Assembly: GCA_016721925.1 (NCBI GenBank)
Contig: JADKHE010000013.1
Span: 620,001 to 684,000 of the forward strand
Source: Candidatus Skiveiella danica
GTDB lineage: Bacteria > Pseudomonadota > Gammaproteobacteria > Burkholderiales > Burkholderiaceae_C
DNA length: 64,000 nt
Direction of reading: 5' to 3'
Positions 1 through 8,725 of this stretch are shown in pieces; the first letter of the stretch is position 1, and every line of letters starts with the position of its first letter. Made by a program: the position numbers and the translations under genes. The notes under the pieces were generated by a model. The model was not told the DNA's origin, ran no database searches, and saw only the letters and a program-made list of their open reading frames with translations.

Positions 1-852
1 TGGCTGCCCTGGGTGCTGATGGCGCCTCAGCTGGCGGTCATTGGCGTCTTCTTCTTCTGGCCCGCGGCACAGGCCCTGCTTCAGTCCCTACAACGGGCTG
101 ATGCCTTCGGCATGTCAGTCGATTGGGTTGGACTGGAGAACTTTCGCAACCTGTGGAAGGACGAAACCTATCTGGCTTCGTTTTACACCACGGCCATATT
201 TTCGATCTCGGTCGCGGTGGCGGGCATCAGTATTTCGCTGATTCTGGCCGTCTTCGCTGACCGCATTGTCAAGGGCGCGCTGGCTTACAAGACACTGCTC
301 ATATGGCCTTATGCCGTGGCGCCCGCTGTGGCTGGTGTCCTGTGGCTTTTTATGTTTGCCCCGAGTGTCGGCGTGGTGGCCTATGCCCTGGACGTCATGG
401 GGTTCAAATGGAACCATCTGCTGAATGGCACCCACGCGATGACGCTGGTGGTCATGGCGGCGGTGTGGAAGCAGATCTCCTATAACTTCCTGTTCTTCCT
501 GGCCGGCCTGCAAAGCATTCCGAAGTCCTTGCTGGAAGCTGCAGCCATCGACGGCGCCCGTCCGTGGCGCCGCTTCTGGACCATCGTGTTCCCGCTGCTG
601 TCGCCCACCACATTCTTCCTGCTGGTCATCAACATCGTCTACGCCTTTTTTGACACCTTTGCCATCATTGATGCAGCCACCTCGGGCGGGCCCGGCAAGG
701 ACACGGCCATCCTGGTCTACAAGGTGTACTACGATGGGTTCAAGGCGATGGATCAAGGCGGTTCAGCCGCACAGTCCGTCGTACTGATGGTGATCGTGGT
801 GGCGCTGACTGTGGTGCAGTTCCGGTTCGTCGAGAAGAAAGTGAACTATTGA
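1..852 (+). CDS. ugpA: Glycerol-3-phosphate ABC transporter permease UgpA (5' truncated by window edge)
   Basis: Inner-membrane permease subunit of the Ugp importer for sn-glycerol-3-phosphate and glycerophosphodiesters. The frame is open to base 1, so the true start lies upstream; 283 residues are visible. Hydrophobic spans recur through the protein. The cytoplasmic EAA loop that docks onto the ATPase ([15 protein letters not shown]) is clear about 100 residues from the C terminus. It is followed by ugpE, ugpC and ugpQ on the same strand. The binding protein gene ugpB would be expected just upstream, outside the window. The assignment to Ugp rather than another sugar permease rests on this operon order and the linked phosphodiesterase. 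Confidence 0.88.
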   Translation, partial: WLPWVLMAPQLAVIGVFFFWPAAQALLQSLQRADAFGMSVDWVGLENFRNLWKDETYLASFYTTAIFSISVAVAGISISLILAVFADRIVKGALAYKTLLIWPYAVAPAVAGVLWLFMFAPSVGVVAYALDVMGFKWNHLLNGTHAMTLVVMAAVWKQISYNFLFFLAGLQSIPKSLLEAAAIDGARPWRRFWTIVFPLLSPTTFFLLVINIVYAFFDTFAIIDAATSGGPGKDTAILVYKVYYDGFKAMDQGGSAAQSVVLMVIVVALTVVQFRFVEKKVNY

Positions 853-922
853 CCATGACCAACCTGCACCTTCGTGAATCAAAGGGACCCGGCGCGTTGG
901 CAGTGCTTCGGGTCATCCTCCC

Positions 923-1774
923 ATGATCGAGCGGCGCCCCCTGCTTAACGTATTTTCCCACGTCGTGCTCATTCTGGGCGTGCTGGTGGTGGCCTTTCCC
1001 CTGTACCTGACATTCGTGGCGTCGACCCAGACGTCCGAAGCCATCGTGCAGACACCCATGCCCATGCTGCCGGGCAGCCACCTAATCGAGAACTACACCG
1101 CCGCCTGGAACGGAACGGGGGGCGGTTCCGGCGCCAAGGCACCGGTCGGACGCATGATGATGGTGAGCCTTATTTCGGCGCTCATCATTTCCATTGGCAA
1201 GATTGCGATTTCCCTGTTGTCCGCCTTCGCGATCGTCTATTTCCGGTTCCCTTTTCGCATGTTCTTCTTCTGGGCGATCTTTGTCACGCTGATGTTGCCC
1301 GTAGAAGTGCGAATCGGGCCAACCTACAAGGTCGTTTCGGATCTGGGCATGCTCAACAGCTACGCGGGCCTGACGGTTCCCCTGATTGCATCGGCCACCG
1401 CCACCTTTCTGTTCCGGCAGTTCTTTCTGACTGTGCCCGAGGAACTCGTCGAGGCGGCACGCATGGACGGCGCGGGCCCGATGCGGTTCTTCAAGGATAT
1501 CCTCGTCCCGCTGTCCAAGACCTCCATTGCGGCGCTGTTCGTGATTCAGTTCATCTACGGCTGGAACCAGTACCTGTGGCCGCTGCTGGTGACCACCAAC
1601 GAGGACATGTACCCGGTGGTCATCGGGATCAAACGGATGATCTCGGGCGGCGACTCGGACATGCAATGGAATGTCGTCATGGCCACGGCCGTCCTTGCCA
1701 TGCTGCCACCGGCGATCGTGGTCATGCTCATGCAGAAATGGTTTGTCAAGGGTCTGGTGGATACGGAAAAATAA
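923..1774 (+). CDS. ugpE: Glycerol-3-phosphate ABC transporter permease UgpE
   Basis: Second permease subunit of the Ugp importer, 283 residues, the usual family length. A hydrophobic N-terminal helix (about residues 11-32) is followed by further membrane spans, with an EAA loop ([14 protein letters not shown]) around residues 175-190. It starts 70 bases after ugpA, and its stop codon overlaps the start of ugpC in TAATG, indicating translational coupling. No internal promoter is evident in the gap, so it is probably co-transcribed with ugpA. Confidence 0.9.
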   Translation: MIERRPLLNVFSHVVLILGVLVVAFPLYLTFVASTQTSEAIVQTPMPMLPGSHLIENYTAAWNGTGGGSGAKAPVGRMMMVSLISALIISIGKIAISLLSAFAIVYFRFPFRMFFFWAIFVTLMLPVEVRIGPTYKVVSDLGMLNSYAGLTVPLIASATATFLFRQFFLTVPEELVEAARMDGAGPMRFFKDILVPLSKTSIAALFVIQFIYGWNQYLWPLLVTTNEDMYPVVIGIKRMISGGDSDMQWNVVMATAVLAMLPPAIVVMLMQKWFVKGLVDTEK

Positions 1775-2799
1775 TGGCCTCTATAACCCTCAGGAACGTT
1801 GTCAAGCGCTACGGCGCCGGCAAGACCGTCAACAAAGTCATTCACGACATCAGCGCCAACATCACCGACGGGGAGTTCGTCGTCATCGTCGGTCCGTCCG
1901 GCTGCGGAAAATCGACCTTGTTGCGCATGGTGGCCGGACTGGAGGAGATCAGCGAGGGCGAAATCTCGATTGGCCCGCGTGTTGTGAACAACCTTGAGCC
2001 GGCCGAGCGCGATATCGCGATGGTGTTCCAGAACTACGCCCTGTACCCGCACATGAGCGTGTTCGACAACATGGCCTATGGTCTGAAGATCGCCAAGGTT
2101 CCCATGGACGAAATCAAGACGCGGGTCGACAAAGCCGCCAAGATCCTGGAGATCGGATCCTTTCTGACCCGCAAACCCCGTGAGCTTTCCGGCGGCCAGC
2201 GCCAACGCGTGGCCATGGGCCGTGCCATCGTGCGCCAGCCGCAGGTGTTCCTGTTCGACGAACCGCTGTCAAACCTGGACGCCAAGCTTCGCGCGCAAAC
2301 CCGCCTGGAGATCCAGAAGCTGCATCGTGAACTGGGCATCACCTCGCTGTTCGTGACCCACGACCAGGTGGAGGCCATGACCCTGGCGCAGCGCATGATC
2401 GTCATGAATGCGGGCAGGATGGAGCAGTTCGACACGCCGGAGAACGTCTACAACCATCCTGCATCGGCCTTCGTGGCCAGTTTCATCGGATCGCCTCCGA
2501 TGAACCTCCTGAAAAAGGGCCCCAACGCCGCCCATGGCGGGCCGCCAGACGCCATTCTCGGAATTCGCCCGGAACACCTGACCTTGGGAACCGACGGCTG
2601 GCCGGTACAGGTCGAGACCGTCGAACTGCTTGGCGCCGAACGTTTGGTCCATGCACGCCTTGGTGACGAGTTGCTGACCATCCGCACCGACGAGGCCACC
2701 CCCGCACCGCCCGTTGCCGGCATAGCCCATGTGCTGCCGCATCCCGGGCGATTGCACTGGTTCGATGCCAGCACCGGTCGCCGCCTGGATATCACATGA
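1774..2799 (+). CDS. ugpC: Glycerol-3-phosphate ABC transporter ATPase UgpC
   Basis: Cytoplasmic ATPase driving the Ugp importer, 341 residues from the ATG that overlaps the ugpE stop. The frame is open further upstream, but this start gives the canonical N terminus [14 protein letters not shown]. Walker A (GPSGCGKST, about 37-45), the signature LSGGQRQR, Walker B (VFLFDEP) and the H-loop (VTHDQ) are all intact. The C-terminal third carries the MalK-like regulatory OB fold (GIRPEHL). Its end overlaps the ugpQ start by ATGA. Confidence 0.92.
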   Translation: MASITLRNVVKRYGAGKTVNKVIHDISANITDGEFVVIVGPSGCGKSTLLRMVAGLEEISEGEISIGPRVVNNLEPAERDIAMVFQNYALYPHMSVFDNMAYGLKIAKVPMDEIKTRVDKAAKILEIGSFLTRKPRELSGGQRQRVAMGRAIVRQPQVFLFDEPLSNLDAKLRAQTRLEIQKLHRELGITSLFVTHDQVEAMTLAQRMIVMNAGRMEQFDTPENVYNHPASAFVASFIGSPPMNLLKKGPNAAHGGPPDAILGIRPEHLTLGTDGWPVQVETVELLGAERLVHARLGDELLTIRTDEATPAPPVAGIAHVLPHPGRLHWFDASTGRRLDIT

Positions 2800-3590
2800 G
2801 TGCCGGGGTCTCCCCCACGACCCATGAAGACCGGCCGCCGTGGCCCTATCCGCGTTGGATTGCACACCGCGGCGCCGGAAAACTGGCGCCTGAGAACACC
2901 TTGGCCGCTTTTCGGCTGGGCGCGCAGCACGGCTTTCGGATGTTCGAGTGCGATGTCAAACTCAGCGCCGACGGCGTGCCGTTCCTGATGCACGATGCCA
3001 CCCTGGCCCGTACGACCCGCGCGCCCGCCGCGCTGAACGCCGGCGGCGTCGCTGGTGCTCACCCCTGGAGCGCGCTGTCGCAACTCGACGCGGGTAGCTG
3101 GCATTCACGCGCCTACGCCGGCGAGCCCCTGCCAACTCTGGACAACATTGCGCAGTTCTGCCTGCGCAACGGCCACTGCCTGAACATCGAGATCAAACCA
3201 ACCCCTGGCATGGAAGAACGCACCGGCCAGGTGGTCGCGGCCCATGCAGAGCGACTGTGGAAAGGTGCAGCGATTGCGCCGCTGCTGACCTCGTTTCAGC
3301 CGGACGCGCTGCGCGCCGCGCAGAACGAGGCGCCGGCATTGCCACGTGGGCTCCTGCTGGACACCTTGTGGTCCGGCTGGCTCGAAACCGCGTTGACACT
3401 GGACTGCATAGCCGTGGTCTGCAACCAGGATTTGTGGGATGGGTCGAGCGTGACCCAGGCGCGCAGCGCCGGTCTGCGGCTGCTCGCCTACACCGTGAAC
3501 GACGAATGGGCCGCGCAGCGCCTGACCGCCCTGGGCATCGACGGGATCATCACCGACCGGGTGGACCTGTTTGCACCCGCAGCCGGTTGA
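2796..3590 (+). CDS. ugpQ: Glycerophosphodiester phosphodiesterase UgpQ
   Basis: Cytosolic enzyme that hydrolyses glycerophosphodiesters to glycerol-3-phosphate and an alcohol. It has 264 residues and no signal peptide, as expected for UgpQ rather than the periplasmic GlpQ. The catalytic HRG motif ([18 protein letters not shown]), the metal-binding [10 protein letters not shown] and the [10 protein letters not shown] histidine motif lie in the first 80 residues. ITDRVDLF is near the end. The start overlaps ugpC by ATGA. It completes a transport-plus-hydrolysis operon. Confidence 0.93.
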   Translation: MSAGVSPTTHEDRPPWPYPRWIAHRGAGKLAPENTLAAFRLGAQHGFRMFECDVKLSADGVPFLMHDATLARTTRAPAALNAGGVAGAHPWSALSQLDAGSWHSRAYAGEPLPTLDNIAQFCLRNGHCLNIEIKPTPGMEERTGQVVAAHAERLWKGAAIAPLLTSFQPDALRAAQNEAPALPRGLLLDTLWSGWLETALTLDCIAVVCNQDLWDGSSVTQARSAGLRLLAYTVNDEWAAQRLTALGIDGIITDRVDLFAPAAG

Positions 3591-3618
3591 GGCCGCGCGC
3601 CATGGCGGGAAGACGGCC

Positions 3619-3897
3619 CTATTTCCGCCAGCCGCCCGCCTGCCACCACTCGCTGCTGGCGGTTGCCAAGGTCAGGGCGGCATACGCGAGCATCTTGCCA
3701 TCGCGCCCGAACAATACCAACGCCAACGCCAGCGCAATGGACCCCGCTACAAAGTTGAAGGCGCACTGGTGCCAGAAGGCAACCGAACGGTTCGAACGGG
3801 TGATCAGAAGCCGGCTCGCAGCGGTCAGCAGCACCGCAACGCCCAACGCGGGCGCAAAGAAGTTCAGCAGGTGCAGGATGAAATCGAATGTACCCAT
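3619..3897 (-). CDS. Small predicted membrane protein, function unknown
   Basis: A 92-residue protein read from the ATG beginning MGTFDFILHLLNFF; the frame is open 20 residues further upstream, but the later start gives a cleaner membrane protein. It is strongly hydrophobic, with about three spans (roughly 5-25, 40-60 and 65-80) separated by short basic loops (RLLITRSNRS). It is convergent with ugpQ and divergent from hemA, so it has its own transcription unit. I do not recognise a named family and assign no function. Confidence 0.55.
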   Translation of the reverse strand: MGTFDFILHLLNFFAPALGVAVLLTAASRLLITRSNRSVAFWHQCAFNFVAGSIALALALVLFGRDGKMLAYAALTLATASSEWWQAGGWRK

Positions 3898-3949
3898 GGG
3901 AAGCCGGGGGGCTCCGAAAAAGGAAGAGGCCCAAAGGGCGTTTAGGACT

Positions 3950-3971
3950 TTGACCAAGTCAATTTTATAAT
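3950..3971 (+). promoter_or_regulatory. Putative hemA promoter with an embedded palindrome
   Basis: A perfect TATAAT (3966-3971) ends 6 bases before the hemA ATG. Just upstream sits TTGAC-CAA-GTCAA (3950-3962), an exact 5-bp inverted repeat. The TTGACC lies only 10 bases from the -10, so it is not a normally spaced -35 and could instead be an operator. A start site about 7 bases after the -10 would give an almost leaderless hemA mRNA. Confidence 0.35.
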
Positions 3972-3977
3972 CGGCCG

Positions 3978-5261
3978 ATGGCAGTCTGGGCTTTAGGCAT
4001 CAATCACACAACCGCGCCGCTGGATCTGCGCGGCCGTTTTGCCTTTGCCATCGACCAGATCGCGCCCACACTGCAGGCTTTGCGACAGTCCTTTTCGCAC
4101 CATCCTGAAGCCGCCATCATCTCCACCTGCAACCGCACCGAGATCTATTGCGCAGGCGAGGCGCACCAGCCCGACCATACGCTGGACTGGCTGGCCCATT
4201 GCGGCGGCGTCTCCCCCGCCGTGCTGCGGTCCCACATCTACACCCTGGAAGATTCGCAGGCGGCGCGCCACGCCTTTCGTGTGGCCAGCGGGCTCGACTC
4301 GATGGTACTGGGCGAACCCCAGATCCTGGGCCAGATGAAGGACGCCGTGCGCGCCGCCGAAGATGCGGGCGCACTGGGGACCACGCTGAACCAGATGTTC
4401 CAGCGAAGCTTTGCGGTGGCCAAGGAAGTGCGCACCTCGACCGAGATCGGCGCGCATTCGATCAGCATGGCGGCCGCCGCGGTGCGCCTGGCCGGTCAGT
4501 TGTTCGAAGACCTGGGCTCGGTCCGGGTGCTGTTCGTCGGTGCCGGCGAGATGATCGAGCTGGCGGCGACCCACTTTGCCGCGAAGAACCCCAAGTCCAT
4601 CGCTATCGCCAACCGAACGCTGGAGCGTGGCGAGAAGCTGGCCGTGCGCTTTGGCGGCGAGGTCATGCGCCTGGCCGACCTGCCGGAGCGCCTGCATGAA
4701 TTCGATGCTGTGGTCAGTTGCACCGCCAGCACCCTGCCCATCATCGGCCTGGGCGCGGTGGAGCGCGCGCTCAAGAAGCGCCGGCACCGCCCGATGTTCA
4801 TGGTGGATCTGGCGGTGCCACGCGACATCGAGCCAGAAGTCAAGGCACTGGAGGACATCTACCTCTACACCGTGGACGATCTGGCCAGCGTGGTGCAGAC
4901 GGCGCAAGCCAACCGGCAGGCCGCCGTGGCGCAGGCCGAGGCGATCATCGACGCGGGCGTGCTGAGTTTCATGCACTGGATGGTGCAACGCGACCCGGTG
5001 CATGGCGTGGTGCCGCTGATCCAGCAGCTCAACGCGCAGGCCGACGAATGGCGCGCAGCCGAGATCGCCCGCGCGCGCAAACGTCTGGCCAAGGGCGAGG
5101 ATCTGGACGCGGTGCTGGAAGCCCTCTCCCGCGGCCTGACCCAGAAGATGCTGCACGGAGCGATGGCCGAACTGCATTCCGGCGACCCTGCCCACCGTGA
5201 GCAGACCACGCAGGCCATCAGCCGCCTGTTCTTGCGTTCTCAAGGCAACAATCGCCAATAG
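3978..5261 (+). CDS. hemA: Glutamyl-tRNA reductase
   Basis: Reduces glutamyl-tRNA(Glu) to glutamate-1-semialdehyde with NADPH, the first committed step of C5-pathway tetrapyrrole synthesis. It has 427 residues, the normal length. The N-terminal [12 protein letters not shown] motif and the catalytic cysteine in STCNRTEIY (Cys51) are present, followed by a Rossmann NADPH domain ([17 protein letters not shown]) and the C-terminal dimerisation helices. It is followed directly by a dispersed repeat and then prfA. The hemA-prfA-prmC order is widespread in proteobacteria. Confidence 0.96.
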   Translation: MAVWALGINHTTAPLDLRGRFAFAIDQIAPTLQALRQSFSHHPEAAIISTCNRTEIYCAGEAHQPDHTLDWLAHCGGVSPAVLRSHIYTLEDSQAARHAFRVASGLDSMVLGEPQILGQMKDAVRAAEDAGALGTTLNQMFQRSFAVAKEVRTSTEIGAHSISMAAAAVRLAGQLFEDLGSVRVLFVGAGEMIELAATHFAAKNPKSIAIANRTLERGEKLAVRFGGEVMRLADLPERLHEFDAVVSCTASTLPIIGLGAVERALKKRRHRPMFMVDLAVPRDIEPEVKALEDIYLYTVDDLASVVQTAQANRQAAVAQAEAIIDAGVLSFMHWMVQRDPVHGVVPLIQQLNAQADEWRAAEIARARKRLAKGEDLDAVLEALSRGLTQKMLHGAMAELHSGDPAHREQTTQAISRLFLRSQGNNRQ

Positions 5262-5302
5262 CCCAGCGCCAGCTGGTCTCATTCAGCTACGTTTACTGTA
5301 GC
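5262..5302 (-). repeat. Dispersed intergenic repeat, copy 1
   Basis: Begins one base after the hemA stop. Read on the minus strand it is GCTAC-N7-GTAGC-N8-ACC followed by a diverged core ending GCGCTGGG. The two 5-bp arms are perfect complements. It shares the 7 and 8 base spacers exactly with the other full-length copies. Confidence 0.7.
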
Positions 5303-5322
5303 GAAATTTCCCTTTTCCCCGC

Positions 5323-6411
5323 ATGAAACCTTTCCTCAGAAGCCAGTTGGAGCGTTACGCGCAGCGCCACGGCGAGCTCGACTTCCTTCTTTCGCGTGAG
5401 GACATCATGTCCGACATGAGCCAGTTCCTGAAGCTCTCGCGCGAACATGCCGAAGTGACGGTGATCGCGGGGCGCTATGCCCGGCTGTTGCAGCGCGAAG
5501 CCGACCTGGCCGCCGCGCGCGAGATGCTGGCCGAACCCGACATGGCGGACATGGCGCAGGAGGAAATCGCCAGCGCCGAGGCCGAACTGAGCCAACTCGA
5601 CGCCGAGTTGCAGCGCCTGCTTCTGCCGCGCGATCCCGACGACAAGCGCAACGCCTTTCTTGAGATCCGCGCTGGCACCGGCGGCGACGAATCCGCCCTG
5701 TTTGCCGCCGACCTGCTGCGCATGTACACCCGCTACGCCGAACGCCAGGGCTGGAGAACCGAAATCATCAGCGAATCGCCGAGCGAACTCGGTGGCTACA
5801 AGGAGGTGGTGATCCGGATTGAAGGTGAAGGCGCCTATGGTCAGCTGCGTTTTGAGTCGGGTGGTCACCGCGTGCAGCGCGTGCCGGCCACCGAGACCCA
5901 GGGCCGCATCCACACCAGCGCCTGCACCGTGGCGGTGCTGGCAGAACCCGACGAGCAGGAAGCCGTCAAGATCAACCCTGCGGACCTGCGCATCGACACC
6001 TTCCGCGCCAGCGGCGCCGGTGGCCAGCACATCAACAAGACCGACTCGGCCGTGCGCATCACGCACCTGCCCACCGGCATCGTGGCCGAATGCCAGGATG
6101 GACGCAGCCAGCACAGCAACAAGGCCCAGGCCTTGCGGGTGCTGACCGCGCGCATCCAGGAAAAAGACCGCTCCGAGCGCGCTGCCAAGGACGCTGCCGA
6201 GCGCAAGGGCCTGATCGGCAGCGGCGACCGCAGCGACCGCATCCGCACCTACAACTTTCCGCAGGGGCGCCTGACCGACCACCGGATCAATCTGACCCTG
6301 TACAAGCTCCAGTTCATCATGGATGGCGATCTGGGCGAAGTCGTGACGGCGCTGCGCGCCGAGCGCGAGGCCGAGCAGCTGGCGGAACTTGAGGTCGGCG
6401 CGGGCGGCTGA
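5323..6411 (+). CDS. prfA: Peptide chain release factor 1
   Basis: Terminates translation at UAA and UAG and triggers hydrolysis of peptidyl-tRNA. It has 362 residues. The stop-codon recognition tripeptide PAT (residues 188-190, in [10 protein letters not shown]), typical of RF1 rather than RF2, is present. The universal GGQ (233-235, in [10 protein letters not shown]) enters the peptidyl transferase centre and is the target of PrmC, encoded next. The long N-terminal helical domain is intact. Confidence 0.97.
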   Translation: MKPFLRSQLERYAQRHGELDFLLSREDIMSDMSQFLKLSREHAEVTVIAGRYARLLQREADLAAAREMLAEPDMADMAQEEIASAEAELSQLDAELQRLLLPRDPDDKRNAFLEIRAGTGGDESALFAADLLRMYTRYAERQGWRTEIISESPSELGGYKEVVIRIEGEGAYGQLRFESGGHRVQRVPATETQGRIHTSACTVAVLAEPDEQEAVKINPADLRIDTFRASGAGGQHINKTDSAVRITHLPTGIVAECQDGRSQHSNKAQALRVLTARIQEKDRSERAAKDAAERKGLIGSGDRSDRIRTYNFPQGRLTDHRINLTLYKLQFIMDGDLGEVVTALRAEREAEQLAELEVGAGG

Positions 6412-6451
6412 GCCCGCATGGACCCGGTAATCTGAGTCCAAACAACAGCGA

Positions 6452-6492
6452 CCCAGAGCCAGGCAGTCGTAATTTGCTATGTTAATGGAAGC
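6452..6492 (-). repeat. Dispersed intergenic repeat, copy 2 (diverged)
   Basis: In the prfA-prmC gap. On the minus strand it reads GCTTC-N7-ATAGC-N8-ACT then a core ending CTCTGGGT. The core is the most diverged of the family, but spacing is exact and it aligns base for base with copy 5. Lower confidence than the other copies. Confidence 0.5.
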
Positions 6493-6561
6493 ATATGTCG
6501 CCCATCTACTGCAACCTGCCGCGTCGGCCGCCTTCACCGATGGGCTCCTGACCACCCCGCC

Positions 6562-7449
6562 ATGACGACCCATCCTCCAGCCACTCTTGCCCAAGCGTTG
6601 GCGAACGCCCAGACCGGCGGGCTGGCGCGTCTGGACGCGCAGATGCTCCTGTTGCACGCCCTGGACCGCCCCCCCCATGACCGTGCCTGGCTGCTGACCC
6701 ACGACACCGACCCGCTGGATGGCGCGACCGCCCGGCGCTTCACCACGCTGGTCCAGCGCCGGCAGGCCGGCGAACCGCTGGCCTACCTGACCGGTGTGAA
6801 GGAGTTCCACGGACTGTCTTTGCAGGTGGACAGGCGGGTACTGGACCCGCGGCCCGACACCGAGACCCTCGTGCAATGGGCGATCGATGCGCTCGACTTG
6901 CAGGCTTCGGCTCCGGCGCCTGCAGGCGCGCAACCCCACCGACGGGTCATCGACCTTGGCACCGGCAGCGGCGCCATCGCGCTGGCTGTGAAACACGCCC
7001 GCCGGGAAGCTGAGGTCATGGCCGTCGACGTCAGCGCCGATGCGCTGGCCGTGGCTTCAGCCAATGCCAAGCGCCTGGGACTGGCGGTGCATTTCCTGCA
7101 GGGTTCTTGGCTTCAAAGTGTGAGCGGGCGCTTCGATGTGATTGCCTCGAACCCGCCCTACGTCGCGGCAGGCGACCCCCATCTCGCCGCCCTGACCCAC
7201 GAGCCGCTCCAGGCCCTGGTCAGCGGACCGGACGGCCTGGACGACATCCGCCGGATCCTTCAGCAGGCGCCGGATCACCTGAATCCCGGCGGTTGGTTGC
7301 TGCTGGAGCACGGTTGGGATCAGGCTGCTTCGGTGCGCAAGCTGTTAGGCCGTGCGGGCTTCGAAAAGGTCCAAAGCCGGCGCGACCTCGCCGGAATCGA
7401 GCGCTGCAGCGGCGGGCAATGGCCCCCCGGCACCACCGCCGGTGCGTGA
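6562..7449 (+). CDS. prmC: Release factor glutamine N5-methyltransferase
   Basis: Methylates the glutamine of the GGQ motif in RF1 and RF2 using S-adenosylmethionine. It has 295 residues. An N-terminal helical domain precedes the SAM-binding motif I (DLGTGSGAIA, 131-140) and the catalytic NPPY (197-200) that holds the glutamine amide. It lies 150 bases after its substrate gene prfA with a repeat between them. A short alanine- and proline-rich insert before motif I (about 115-125) is the only notable variation. Confidence 0.95.
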   Translation: MTTHPPATLAQALANAQTGGLARLDAQMLLLHALDRPPHDRAWLLTHDTDPLDGATARRFTTLVQRRQAGEPLAYLTGVKEFHGLSLQVDRRVLDPRPDTETLVQWAIDALDLQASAPAPAGAQPHRRVIDLGTGSGAIALAVKHARREAEVMAVDVSADALAVASANAKRLGLAVHFLQGSWLQSVSGRFDVIASNPPYVAAGDPHLAALTHEPLQALVSGPDGLDDIRRILQQAPDHLNPGGWLLLEHGWDQAASVRKLLGRAGFEKVQSRRDLAGIERCSGGQWPPGTTAGA

Positions 7450-7513
7450 CGAAGGACCAGGCTGGCGACGCCCCGCCCGTGGCGCGCCTGATTCGGAAAC
7501 AAACGCCCTGCTG

Positions 7514-7542
7514 CCCAGCGTCAAATGGCCGCAACCCGCTAT
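7514..7542 (-). repeat. Dispersed intergenic repeat, copy 3 (short form)
   Basis: In the 231-base prmC-grxD gap. On the minus strand: ATAGC-N8-GCCATTTGACGCTGGGC. It lacks the upstream GCTAC arm. Nothing else is recognisable in this gap apart from the grxD ribosome-binding site (AGGAGCGACGAG). Confidence 0.7.
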
Positions 7543-7680
7543 CTATTCAGGACTTCTTGGGCCCGTACCCGGCCTGCTTTATCGGAGACCCCGCGACCGG
7601 CGGGTTCAAGACGAGGTGGCCGGGGCAACGGGGGCCACTTGATGCGAAAATCGCCCGATTGCATTCACAGGAGCGACGAG

Positions 7681-8004
7681 ATGAGCGACACCCAACAACG
7701 CATTGATAGCCTGGTGAAATCCAGCGACGTGGTCCTGTTCATGAAAGGCAGCGCCAGTTTCCCGATGTGCGGCTTTTCCGGCCGCGCGATCCAGATCCTC
7801 AAGGCCTGCGGCGTCGACCCGAAATCGGTCACGACCGTGAATGTGCTCGACGACGACGCCATCCGCCAGGGCATCAAGGAGTACAGCAACTGGCCCACGA
7901 TCCCCCAACTCTACGTCAAGGGCGAATTCATCGGTGGCTCGGACATCATGATGGAGATGTACGAATCGGGAGAACTGATGCAGGTGCTGGGCACCACCAG
8001 CTGA
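7681..8004 (+). CDS. grxD: Monothiol glutaredoxin Grx4
   Basis: CGFS-type glutaredoxin that binds and delivers [2Fe-2S] clusters with glutathione, usually with BolA partners. It has 107 residues from an ATG preceded by a good ribosome-binding site; the frame is open upstream, but that extension does not look like protein. CGFS occupies residues 30-33, and [19 protein letters not shown] supplies the cis-proline and glutathione site. A BolA-like partner candidate is encoded at 48.1 kb. Confidence 0.95.
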   Translation: MSDTQQRIDSLVKSSDVVLFMKGSASFPMCGFSGRAIQILKACGVDPKSVTTVNVLDDDAIRQGIKEYSNWPTIPQLYVKGEFIGGSDIMMEMYESGELMQVLGTTS

Positions 8005-8011
8005 CCCCCCT

Positions 8012-8042
8012 CCGCCCGATGGCGATTGCGCCACACGGGCGG
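8012..8042. terminator. Strong hairpin between convergent grxD and lytic transglycosylase
   Basis: CCGCCCG (8012-8018) pairs with CGGGCGG (8036-8042), and inside it TGGCG pairs with CGCCA around an ATTG loop, giving a 12-bp stem. It fills the whole gap between the two stop codons. Neither strand has a T run after it, so it may act as a bidirectional transcript end stabiliser rather than a classical intrinsic terminator. Confidence 0.5.
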
Positions 8043-8660
8043 TCACAGGCCGCTGTACAACCAGTTCTTCTGCGCGGCGAAAACCGCGTCCGGGTAGGCA
8101 GCCTTTCCGCGCGAGCCGTTGTAGCGCCCCAACGCCAGGAAGAGGTCACCCCGTTCGCGGTCAAGGTAGTGGCGAAGAATCACGCAGCCGAAGCGCAGGT
8201 TGGTCTGCATGTGAAACAACCGCGCAGCGTCCCCGTCGCCGATGACGCGTGTCCAGAACGGCATGACCTGCATGTAGCCGCGCGCGCCAACCGGGCTGAC
8301 TGCATACTTGCGGAACGCGCTTTCAACCTGGATCAGGCCCAGCACCAGCGACACATCGAGACCGGCGCGCCGGCTCTCGTACCAGGCCGTCTGCAGGAAT
8401 TCCCGTCGGGTGTCGAAGTCCGGCTTGCTGCGGCGCAGCCGGAAGATCATGGTGCCCATCCACCGCAGGTATTTCAGGCGCGCTTCGGTGTCGGCAAACT
8501 CCGGAATCGGCGGCGCGTGATTCGCGATGGCGGCACTCAAGGCCGAGCGCACCGAATCGACCAGGGGTTCCTCGATCTGCCCGCCCGCCCAGGCCGAGCC
8601 TGACGCACAGAGCGCCACCAGACTCATCGGCGCTGAAGCCAACCAGATTCGTCGCGTCAT
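8043..8660 (-). CDS. Lytic murein transglycosylase (SLT domain), secreted
   Basis: Predicted periplasmic enzyme that cleaves peptidoglycan glycan strands to 1,6-anhydromuropeptides. It has 205 residues from MTRRIWLASAP. The longer open frame upstream is antisense to proS and is rejected. A signal peptide ends near GSAWA (about residue 25). The goose-type lysozyme core is clear: catalytic Glu in IQVESAFRKYAVSPVGARG, then GYMQVMP, and the C-terminal LGRYNGSRG. It lies just downstream of proS on the same strand. Confidence 0.88.
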   Translation of the reverse strand: MTRRIWLASAPMSLVALCASGSAWAGGQIEEPLVDSVRSALSAAIANHAPPIPEFADTEARLKYLRWMGTMIFRLRRSKPDFDTRREFLQTAWYESRRAGLDVSLVLGLIQVESAFRKYAVSPVGARGYMQVMPFWTRVIGDGDAARLFHMQTNLRFGCVILRHYLDRERGDLFLALGRYNGSRGKAAYPDAVFAAQKNWLYSGL

Positions 8661-8725
8661 CGTGGCCGGCTCGGCCCGGAGTCTTGCCGCAGCCGTGTCC
8701 GGTTGCAAGCCGTCCGGCGAACGCG

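Noticed and set aside
853..922. A small gene between ugpA and ugpE
   Set aside because: An ATG at 855 opens a short frame with no conserved character; the gap is only 70 bases.
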